Notes under the pieces: model-generated
The model's input: only the letters and a program-made list of their open reading frames with translations
What the model was told of the DNA's origin: nothing
The model's database searches: none
Program-made: the position numbers and the translations under genes
Origin: Folioceros fuciformis
Taxonomy: Eukaryota > Anthocerotophyta > Anthocerotopsida > Anthocerotales
NCBI GenBank assembly: GCA_049999805.1
Contig: JBNGIO010003874.1
Location: 1-26,381, forward strand
Length of the DNA stretch: 26,381 nt
Direction: 5' to 3'
Shown: positions 18,151 to 26,381 of the stretch, piece after piece
Numbering within the stretch: the first letter of the stretch is position 1
Layout: each line of letters begins with the position of its first letter

Positions 18151-18271
18151 TGTGACGACCCGTGACGTATCACGGGTGGTACCCAGGATTTAAAATTGAG
18201 AGGTGGGCACTTGTCTCGTGGTATCTTCACCTTGGACACTAGTTTATGACGCGTCACATGGTGGCAGAAGC
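18151..18271 (+). mobile_element. Candidate short LTR followed by a primer-binding-like site
   Basis: A 108-bp segment (18151-18258) begins TGTGACG and ends CGTCACA, the TG...CA inverted termini of an LTR. It is followed immediately by TGGTGGCAGAAGC (18259-18271), which resembles the initiator-tRNA-Met primer-binding sequence TGGTATCAGAGC with a few differences. Inside it is a perfect inverted repeat, ACCCGTGA / TCACGGGT, at 18158-18177. A 41-codon frame starts at 18280. No second LTR is visible nearby. It could be a solo end of a TRIM-like or gypsy-type element, or a chance arrangement. Confidence 0.4.
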
Positions 18272-18538
18272 TTTTGATCATGTCGGGCACCAGCTCTCTT
18301 GCTGAGAATCCTGTTGCTCACATTAGGCGAGGGGGCCATCCGCGTCGTACGATCACCATCATGTTAGGGTGGAAGGCGATTTTTAATGCTCTTTCCGATC
18401 ATTGACTCCCGCTCGCCGCGACCCCTGCCCCTGCCCGAAAACGAGCAGCGATCGTGAGCCGAACGCTGTGGAGCCCCCTCTGCAAGTCTTTGGCAGAGGC
18501 CTCCAGCTGTCTTTGTACAAACCACTTGCCGCCCGGCT

Positions 18539-18543
18539 TATAA
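18539..18543 (+). promoter_or_regulatory. TATA box of the second root-cap gene
   Basis: TATAA within CTTATAACTGG, 120 bp upstream of the ATG at 18659. The spacing resembles that of the first copy (113 bp). Confidence 0.6.
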
Positions 18544-18658
18544 CTGGAGGCATTCTCGCTCGGTCCGATACCAGTGACACAGGCTAATACACCGGTCCGG
18601 GCCATCCTCGTCTCTCCGCCTTGCTTACTCGGCAGCTGCGTCTTGGGGCTCGTGAGCT

Positions 18659-19826
18659 ATGGCTTCCAAATGTGCTCTCCTTGGGCCTGCGCTTCTGATG
18701 CTCTTTGCGCTGCAAGGGGTCGCGGCATGGAAAAGTATGGGTGTTTCCCCTTGTGCGTTGCTGCTTCCGGATTTGAGTTGTGGGTTTTGTTGGGTACCGC
18801 GGGGTCGTTGCGGGAAATGTTAGAGTCCTAGTGGAGCGGGGAAGAGAGTTGTGGGTGATGTGGAGTTCGGTGTGCACTGACCTTTGATGTGATGTCAGAC
18901 TGAAATTTTGGGTTTGCGATGCAATTTGAGTGCAGAGTGCTACAAGTATGGAGGTGTGTGTGGAGATCCCGCCCTGGTCGGAGGAGACGGTGTGGCTTTC
19001 TACTTCCACGGCCACAAGGACGCTGATTTCTGCCTGGTTTCCGACAACAACCTCCACATCAATGCCCACTTTATCGGGAGGAGGAATGAGGGCATGCGCC
19101 GGGACTTCACCTGGGTGCAGTCCTTGGGTATCCTCTTCGGCAATCACCAGCTCTACATTGGTGCCGATGTGGTAAATCCACAAGTCTTTAAAAGGCGATC
19201 TGCTGTCGTGTGTGCTCTCGTTCGTTTTCTGTCTCGTGCTCGAGATTTTGAACTCCCGTTCCGTAGCATTGATCAGTGACAAGGTCCGTGGCATACAGGT
19301 TGCCAGCTTTGACAATGATGTGGACCATTTCACCGTAGGCTTCGATGCCCGCTCCATTGCTCTTGCACCCGGCATAGGGGCGACCTGGTCTCCCTACGAC
19401 GGCGTGAAGATTGTCAGGACCGAGGCTACCAATTTCATCACAGTGGAGGTTGAGAATCAATTCACTCTCCAGGTGCACGTTGTGCCAGTCTCCCAAGAGG
19501 AGAACATCAAGCACAACTACGGTATCACTGCCGACAACTGCTTCGCTCATCTGGAGCTCAGCTTCGACTTCCACTCCCTCTCCCCGAACGTCGACGGCGT
19601 GCTCGGCCAGACCTACCGCCCCGACTTCGTCCACACGACAGACTTGAAGCCAGGGCAGAGCATGAGAACTCTGCACCACGAGGGATTGTTCTCCTCATCC
19701 CACCTCATGGCTCCTGACTGCGCCGCCACCAGGTTCAACGGGGTCTCCTCTGGCGAGCACCTTGCCAGCTTACCCCAAATGTCCTGCACCTCGGAGAGCA
19801 ACAGAGGCTTGGTCTGCCGCCGCTAA
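18659..19826 (+). CDS. Secreted root-cap domain (LEA-related) protein, copy 2
   Basis: Three exons: 18659-18734, 18936-19171 and 19299-19826, giving 279 residues. Introns are 201 bp (phase 1, GTATGG...TGCAG) and 127 bp (phase 0, GTAAAT...ACAG), at the same positions as in copy 1. The signal peptide covers about residues 1-23 (ending GVAA). Exon 2 encodes the GGDGVAFYFHG, FCLVSD and LHINAHFIGRR blocks almost unchanged from copy 1 (6 differences in 78 residues). Exon 3 has the same length as in copy 1 but about 70% identity, keeping VEVENQF, DNCFAHLEL, GVLGQTYRPDF and the terminal cysteines. Intron 2 here has stop codons and is not a multiple of three. Family Root_cap PF06830; likely secreted to the wall; function unknown. 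A tandem duplicate whose regulation has probably diverged, since the ABRE pair seen before copy 1 is not evident here. Confidence 0.9.
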
Positions 19827-19868
19827 ACTCCTACGTCGGTCACTGTAGTTGGTTTTGCTGCCGTGTTA

Positions 19869-19932
19869 GAGGTAATACTCCTCCTGCTGGTGCTTCCAGC
19901 AGGATGGCAGCCATTGGCTGCGCTATTACCTC
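19869..19932 (+). other. Three-way-junction fold in the 3' UTR of root-cap copy 2
   Basis: A closing stem GAGGTAATA (19869-19877) / TATTACCTC (19924-19932) encloses two hairpins. Hairpin one is TCCTGCTGG / CCAGCAGGA (19882-19904, 5-nt loop). Hairpin two is GCAGCC / GGCTGC (19907-19921, 3-nt loop). All 24 pairs are Watson-Crick. It starts 43 nt after the stop codon. It could be a structured UTR element, a small RNA gene, or the relic of a foldback element. Confidence 0.6.
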
Positions 19933-21339
19933 GCATTGTTGTGTAGTTTGTATTCGGCATGATGCTTTTAGCGGCAGGACATTGCCGAAGGGCACACTGA
20001 ATACTGCCACTCCCTGTACCTACCTTTGCTCTTCTTTAGCAGCTATAAAAATGAGTGGCTTCAGCCAGGCAGCTTTAACAGCTTGCCACTGGCTTCTTCT
20101 CTGATCAGCGCACACCGGTTATCAGCCTTCAACATTCTGGAAAGTGAAAGAATCCCTCAAATGGGGGACACAGAAAATCTCTCAACCAGCACTGTGGACA
20201 CGTGGACAACCGAGCGAAAAATGTACGTTAAAATAGTGTAAACTGTGCCAACACATGGACGACAAGCACGAGCTGATGATTCGAATGAATGATCGCTCCC
20301 CTTACCCATCTCTTGCCGTGTCCACTGTCACAAGGAACAAATGTCGCACCCAACAGTCCTATCCCTTCCACCTCTGCACGCTCTGCTGCTGCGGGACCCC
20401 ACCCTCGGTGCAAGCTTGCATGAACGCAAATCCGGGGTCCACAAAGTGCCGACACTGGACGGCACAGCGACACCTGTTCACCCCGACTGGCCTACAAGGA
20501 CACAATTTCCAAGGAGGGAGCCTGGGAGACAGAACAGCCGTCACCCTAATTTGGCAAGTTACGCAGAAATAGGCCAGAGTGTGTGATCAGCACGAGCCTG
20601 CGATCCGCACGCAAGTATAGACAGTACAGTAGAATGCAGCAAAGCACCCACCCACCCTCTTGTACCCCTGTCTTAACAGCTGTCCGTACCGAAGGCTGGT
20701 GAACGATGGGCATTCCACCACGCTTTCCGTGGGCCTGGTGTCAGAGCGCCTGGTGGCCTCTGTTCCAGCCTTCTGGCCTTTACTCGGCTTAATCTCCGTA
20801 TTTCCAGCTTGACTGGCGTCAACAGTGTCTTTTCAGGGCTTACAATCTCGTGCGATCTGGGCGTTATCAGACTTTTGAGGTGGCCATCAACTCAGTACTG
20901 TACAGCCTGCAGAGATGTAGTGGTATGGATTCATCAATGTGGGCGCCTGCCATGTTCAGGACTGTACATCGAGAAGAGTGGAGCCATGCCCTAGCCATAG
21001 TGCTGCGTGTCAGTGTGTGGCGTCGCCGTCACTGCAAAAGGTGCAGCACCGCCCACCATCTGATACGACAATTATGTACTCGGAACTGTGTGGTTCCGAC
21101 AGCCAGTTCGAAATACATACACTATCACCATTCTACCATCCTTCCTTGACTCCGACTGTTTTTCATTGGCCTGCGGCCCAACCACAAACTCAGGCTCCTC
21201 TGCACACAATCCATTACCCATCTGGTTGATTTGTGATTCTTGATGCACAACTGCCCGTCAGGAGGAGGCAGAGACACGCCAGCGCCAGGTTGGTGCCGCA
21301 AATTCCAAGCGCTCAGGAGCAGGCAGAAAGCTGGCAGGT
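19933..21339. other. Intergenic region downstream of the root-cap pair
   Basis: No gene recognised. TATAAAA occurs at 20044-20050 on the plus strand without a convincing downstream frame. Short open frames near 20255-20586 and 20809-21229 lack family features. I looked for a third root-cap copy and found no exon-2-like block. Confidence 0.55.
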
Positions 21340-23120
21340 TCTGGATACCTTACCTAATTATAACTCTCCCGCTTACGATTATAATCATTATAATTTAGAT
21401 ATAATATTCTGTGCATGTATATATATTTCCTGTAAATAATATTAGATTCTTTGTTACATGATTAAAGTTATAATTATATTTATACGATGAACTTTTATAT
21501 AGCCAAGAGTGAAGAGTCACTACCTTTCAAGATGTGACCTTAGTTGGTCTAACATGGACTACTTATCTCTTGGTTAGTGGTAGCCAACTCAATTTGTATT
21601 ATCCTCTAACTCTACATGTTAAACTAGATAAGTTATAAAATCAAGGCTTTTTCTCTTGTTGTTGTAGGGTTTTCACAATGTGCTAGTCTACCAAACTAAC
21701 CATCACAAGCTGCACTCATACTCATGCTGCAATTGCATGTCTAGAAGCTCGAGGAGCCAAACATCAGTCGTGCACACGATTGAAATAAGCAAGCTACAAC
21801 ACGTATGGTATAATCAACCTAATTGACTTTTAAGTCAAAGATTTTTTCTATCTAAAATAACTAAGGTAGTCACTAACGCAAAGAGTATTCGCACTTAGGA
21901 ATTGTAGTAGAAATAATACCAGAAAGTGGAGATAAAGCTACCTCCAAGTCGAGTGGAGTAGAACTCCTATGACAAGAGTCTTTTTTGTTTCGAAAGTGTC
22001 AACCATGTTGGTTCACCTTCCTTCTTTAAAGCAGAAGCTACTAAAATAAAAGTTGCTTAGGAAAGGGCAGAATTTATAAGACAACAAATGTTAGGAAAAC
22101 AGATGAACTATGGAACTCAATCATAAGGTCATTAAGGTTAGAAGAAGAAGCACTAACTAATTTAGAAGCAAAAGCTAAATGCACTAAGTAACAAGGTCCT
22201 AACCGAGCCTCATCAAAGGTGATGGTGCATTGCCAAGCATGTACAAGAGTATGGGTATTCAAGTCAACCACTTTTGGGAGCCTTGTGGTCCTTGGCATAG
22301 CTCACAAACAACTCCGTGTGAGCTTGAGAAGAACTTATTACAAAGCTGGAAAGAAACATAAGCCATAAGCGAGATAGCCAAAAAGCTGGAAAGAAACATA
22401 AGCCATAAGCGAGATAGCCAAAAACTCGAAGATGAGTGATAAGAGGCTTATGCCCATGTTAGCACTTACAAGGAGTCTAGTCAAGGACTTCCTTGGATAA
22501 TACCCTCTTGCGCAGGTATACTAGAGTTTTAGCCACGAAGGACTTAGGACAATTGTGTTTTTGTGCGCATAGCCCATGCCATTGATAGAAAATCATTATT
22601 TGCCTTCTTAGCAATCCCAGTCCGTTGAGAGATGTAAGGAATATTGTAGATAATCTGAGTATATTGCTCTCTAAGCAAAATTCCATAAACTAGCAATTAT
22701 TAAGCTCTCCAACATTGTAAGAACAAATGCAACCAAGCATGCAACCAATTGGAAGCTCAACCACAGGGACAAAAGAAAAAAAAACCAACGGAATCACTCT
22801 TTAAGTGAAGTGGAAAGCAAATTTTAAAGCATAACAGCTATAATAATCTAGAACAGTCATGCAGTGTTGTGCGCTGCCAAGTAAAGAAATAGGGAGTGAA
22901 GTAAGAGATCAATGTAAGCCAACTCAGGAGGGTATGTAGTTCATTGGATAACTAGAACCTCATTGAAAGTAAATGAAGTTTCTCTAAGAAGCAAAGATGG
23001 TCGCTATCACACAAGAGGAGAAGATCCATAAGTTTAATGTACTTATGGGTTATAAGTTTTTTATCATGCTAGTTCTTCTGTTGGGATTGAACAAGCTGCT
23101 TCTTTACTAAGTGTGCAGTG
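21340..23120. other. AT-rich gene-poor region
   Basis: Composition changes sharply near 21340 to AT-rich DNA with runs such as TATATATA (about 21419-21426). Stops are frequent in all frames. A 74-codon frame (22074-22298, minus) and a 69-codon frame (22477-22686, minus) have no motifs I can name. Probably decayed transposon DNA, but I cannot assign a family. Confidence 0.55.
22342..22421. repeat. Exact 40-bp tandem duplication
   Basis: Two identical units, 22342-22381 and 22382-22421, each beginning AAAGCTGGAAAG. The lack of differences points to a recent event or an assembly artefact at this site. Confidence 0.9.
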
Positions 23121-25345
23121 AAATGTTGTGTCCGGGGACACCATGAGGTCCACACTTACCTTCTATGTCGTTGTAGCTATGGGATTTGCTCCCAAGGGAA
23201 TGATTTGTGCCAAGTAACTTAGACTCTTTCTACTCCTAGCTCTTGCCTAGGTCAACGTTCACCTACTACTGTTCCCACTACCTATGAGCTCAATTACCCC
23301 TACCCTCAGGTAACCCAGCCACCACGGTTCTTACTCCATGACCCCGATTTCTACTCCACGACCATGGTCACTCACTCTACGACAGGTAGTGACCCCCGCT
23401 ACCGTGGTGGGTCCCACCCTAAAACCCTAACTAATGTCCCTACGCATGCACCACCACAGTTTCTACCCCGGGTTCCTACCCCGAGCTCCTTGATTGGACT
23501 TATGGGATGCTAACCACACATGCAAAGGCCAACCCTTGGAAGGAAAAATGACAATCCCGTCGGTTAGCCACACTCCCTCACACCCATGAGCATTACCCAC
23601 ACGCACACACACACCGGAACTCTAATGCACAATCATTCCTCTTAAGTCAGGCTCCAAATGCTTCCAATTTCCCTTTCCCCAGCAATAGCCACAAATCCCC
23701 AGCAACCTCTCAGCTACTTCCCGCGATCTTCCTCAGTCTCCAATCAGTCTCCCTCAAATGTCTCGAGATTCCTCAGAAATCTTCCAAAAATCACACCCTA
23801 GTTTCACCAGTCTTTCACAACCATCCAGCAAATTCTCAGTAGTTTTCTTCAGTTCTCCAGCAGTCACTCAGCGAGCCTTTTCTGTTAGTGGCAGTTAGTT
23901 CTTCTCCTCTTCTCTTCTCAACTCACACACCTCATCTTCTCACACACTCTCTTCAACACCTGATTCGAAATGCAACCAATGGTTCAAGGAATAAGGGAAA
24001 GAGAAGTTCTCCTTCCACCCAGCGCGGCAGGCTAATTCGTCCCCCTCACCACTCACCGCAAAACACGACTAGCAAACTAGGGAATAAGGGAAGGTGACCT
24101 TCCACTCAGCAAGGAATTTGCTGATTGATTGCTAATTGATCGTCCTCTTCACCACCAGCTACGGAGTGAAAGCTCTCGACCGCTCCTAGCAGCGTCACGC
24201 ACACACTACCCACCCAGACATCTCCAATCCAGCCATGGACAGCGCGGGGATCTCAATTGGGAAGTTGTCTCCAACATTCGCTAATTTGCGAGACCCAACA
24301 AGCCTCTTTGTACAACGCGTCCAAAGCAAGGTCGCAGCCGCCATTAAGTCTAGTCTTAAGTAGTCAAGTGCTCTTAATTGTGATCAGCATCAGGTCCAAG
24401 AAAGCATCTTCACCAAATCGAAACTAAATACTATTTTAAGATGCAATAAATTCTGGCCTATCTTATCATTGCCCGCGCCTCCTGTTTGGCCTTCGCATTC
24501 TCCTTCCCCAGCCGTCAAATCCCCAGGCTATCCTCCCCCTTTGCTGGTCAAGCAGATCCTCCCATAAAACCTCACCTCACTCTCACTGCCGCCTGCCTTC
24601 TCCTATTTAGGCATGGTGTGGTGCCCAGGGGAGTTCTCCCTCCTCCTTCTGGTCGTCTGTTGCTGAGGATCATTACAGGTTCTTGCTCCACCTAGGCTTG
24701 TACTTCCTCTTTTGTGAGCTTCTCCAAGATCGCCTTCGAGTAATAGGGACTCAGCCCCCATACCCGGAGAAGCATCCCCTGCGGGTCCTTAGTTGTAGGC
24801 AGTAGGCTCTGGTCCCTCCTATTTCCACACGCACATGGACAGTAAGGTTAAGTACACGATCCCCATTCACATAGAGGCCAGGAATATAAGATTCCTCATC
24901 CAGGTGCTGTAATACAGTCTGGCCTCCCACTACAGATGAGGTGCTTACTGCCTCCTCCCATGGGCTACCCCAAACTGTCTATCTTTTGCTCTCTAAGGGT
25001 GCTGGGGAGTCCTCTGTCCCTCTGGCTGCCATTGTCCCTAATCCGGTTCTCCTAGTGCAGGAGGTCATTCCAACCACCCCAATTGTGGGTTTCGTAATGC
25101 AAGCACGGATCATTGAGAGGGCACGAGTGGGTACGAGCGAAAGCACAAGAACGCGGCAAAGAAGAATAAAAATGGTTATTAAGTTCATGGGAAAAAGTTG
25201 GATATATACAATGGTCACATGTTTGTTGTAACTGTTCATAAAACTACTAAAGTATAATAAACCTAACCATAGGTTCATTAACTATTTCTTCACTCCCTCT
25301 TAGTTGCAATGAATAGATAAAGGGAAAATATGAAGATATTAATAT
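23121..25345. other. Low-complexity and unassigned DNA
   Basis: It opens with an inverted repeat GTGTCC / GGACAC (23128-23141). Loosely repeated TACTCCATGACC-like and TACCCCG-like phrases follow (about 23330-23490), then CCCTAAAACCCTAA near 23417-23430, and a long CT-rich stretch (about 23640-24000). A 42-codon frame at 24235-24363 and a 96-codon frame ending at 25231 have no recognisable domain. It may be LTR or untranslated sequence of a retroelement; nothing firm supports a gene. Confidence 0.5.
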
Positions 25346-25351
25346 TGTCTT

Positions 25352-25422
25352 AAAAACGTAAACCCTGAATCGAACTTAGGACCAAAAACTGAAAAGGAAT
25401 CTCATGGAGTGCAAATACGCCA
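25352..25422 (-). other. tRNA-like Pol III cassette, possible SINE or tRNA relic
   Basis: On the minus strand, TGGCGTATTTGC (25411-25422) resembles an A box with two mismatches. GTTCGATTC (25367-25375) is a B-box core 35 nt further on, and TTTTT (25352-25356) follows as a terminator. The T arm CCTAA/TCAGG pairs four of five, but acceptor and anticodon arms do not fold. A SINE head or a decayed tRNA gene fits better than a working tRNA. Confidence 0.3.
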
Positions 25423-25837
25423 AGTCTTTTGACTGCCTACTCCCCGTGACCAGCAATTTGTTATGCTCCGGCACGCTGTGTCCTATAGTCTCCCAGCTCA
25501 TTACGCTCCACATCGAGCTATAAAACAATGACGCTCCAGTCTGCAACCTTTGAGCTTTGCGACTTAGCTGCTACCCTCTTGCTTGCCTGGTTCGATGTCT
25601 ATCTCCTAGAAATCCGGTCGTTGAGCTGCAAACACTATTGTCTACTCACGGGAGAAACCTGAATGAAAATCCCCAACATCGTCGAGTGCATCCATTGCAA
25701 CAGAGAGTGGATTCCCACTTCCAAGTACTCTCCTCGACAGTAGACATTTCACAGCTCTGTAAATCAGCACCCACCAACAGATATCGACGCACCCAAAACA
25801 GCTGAACAGCAAACTCAAGAGCAAATATCAAGCTGCT

Positions 25838-26017
25838 ATGCTGAGGGCTATGCCCAAGGAGAAAGGAGAACTCGACTACTACTACACATATCATATTAAA
25901 TGTGGGGAAGAGAAGCAACTGAGCCAAAAGGAGCAAATCATACTAATGAGAGCTACCAAAATATTTGGTGATGATGGTGCTCCCTCTAAAGGTGGAAGAC
26001 AGAAAAGGAGAAGATAA
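25838..26017 (+). CDS. Short open frame with basic tail, doubtful
   Basis: 59 residues from ATG 25838 to TAA 26015-26017. The frame is open upstream, without an ATG, back to a stop near 25760. It is rich in Lys, Glu and Gln, includes a YYYTYH run and ends in a basic GGRQKRRR tail. I recognise no family. It lies beside the copia RNase H fragment on the opposite strand, so it may be LTR or flanking DNA without coding function. Confidence 0.15.
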   Translation: MLRAMPKEKGELDYYYTYHIKCGEEKQLSQKEQIILMRATKIFGDDGAPSKGGRQKRRR

Positions 26018-26123
26018 GACAAACCTGATGAGGAGGGGCAAGCGCTTACTTGTGAGTGATTTCTTCATCCACCCTGCTCCCCTCTACACCTACCTGTCTC
26101 ACCATGCTGTGAGGACAAGTAGT

Positions 26124-26381
26124 CTAATGTGTTGTACCTAGCTTTTGAGAAGGCATGATCAGACCTAGCCCTACAGCTGTAGTGTGCTTGGAATGCAGGA
26201 ACTTGGCTAAAGCCTTGGTGAGAAGGTTAGCAATATTATCACCAGTGGGGATATAGTTTACCTCTACCTCACCTATGTTTGATGCTTGTCTGATAAAATG
26301 GTGGGTGATCTCAATGTGTTTGGATCGAGCATGAAAGACTGGACTTTTCGATAATGCTGTGGCTGATTGATTGTTGCACCA
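26124..26381 (-). pseudogene. copia RNase H C-terminal end, running off the window
   Basis: The minus strand from the right edge to a TAG at 26124-26126 reads as the end of a Ty1/copia polyprotein. Blocks include NQSA.ALSKSPVFHARSKHI, the HHFIRQ block, YIPTGDN.AN.LTKAL and the tail to the stop. The RNase H CDNQSA motif reads CNNQSA, which removes a catalytic aspartate, so this copy is probably inactive even though the visible frame is open. The rest of the element lies outside the window. A purine-rich run on the minus strand near 26070-26092 could be its polypurine tract before a 3' LTR. Confidence 0.88.

Noticed and set aside
19933-21339. A third root-cap paralogue
   Set aside because: Neither strand shows the conserved GGDG/FIGRR exon 2 block.
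22477-22686. A 69-codon minus-strand frame, possibly retroelement-derived
   Set aside because: I could not match it to any retroelement domain with confidence. It is mentioned only within the AT-rich region.
25352-25450. A functional tRNA gene on the minus strand
   Set aside because: B box and terminator are present, but acceptor and anticodon arms do not pair, so only a tRNA-like cassette is reported.

Overview
This is a nuclear fragment of a land plant, probably a seed-free one. The evidence is a plant PLS-class PPR gene, a DUF688 gene, two root-cap-domain genes, a eukaryotic tRNA-Ala, Ty1/copia retrotransposon remains and short TTTAGGG telomere-type tracts. The genus cannot be named from the sequence. 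The seed-free guess rests on the compact introns and the style of the PPR repeats, so it is inference.

Layout. Positions 1-3244 are repeat territory: a degenerate repeat with an interstitial telomeric tract, then a broken minus-strand copia element (integrase end, linker, reverse transcriptase) that contains a 10-N assembly gap. Positions 3907-7596 hold one intronless PPR-E gene of about 30 motifs whose core is a strict 312-bp tandem array. A decayed fragment of a related PPR gene follows at about 7945-8220. An RWDD2-type gene (RWD plus Prp3_C/DUF1115 domains; best read as two exons, 8391-9713) converges on a long DUF688 gene on the minus strand (10163-12856). A GC-rich stretch without a convincing gene leads to tRNA-Ala(AGC) on the minus strand (14619-14691).

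Positions 15766-16916 and 18659-19826 are tandem paralogues encoding small secreted root-cap/LEA-related proteins. They share three exons, intron phases, a TATA box about 110-120 bp upstream of the ATG, and an almost unchanged exon 2. Exons 1 and 3, the introns and the UTRs have diverged. The first has ABRE-like G-box elements upstream and a frame-preserving second intron. Both have strong potential RNA structure just after the stop codon, and the second has a perfect three-way-junction fold. A small LTR-like element with a primer-binding-site-like sequence lies between them.

From about 21340 the composition turns AT-rich and gene-poor, with a 40-bp tandem duplication, CT-rich low-complexity DNA, a tRNA-like Pol III cassette (possible SINE), and, at the right edge, the RNase H end of a second minus-strand copia element.

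The genes are unrelated neighbours rather than a pathway. The only functional unit is the root-cap tandem pair. The most interesting items are the PPR core amplification, the exon-2-specific conservation in the pair, the structured 3' UTRs, the possible exitron, and the LTR-like miniature element.
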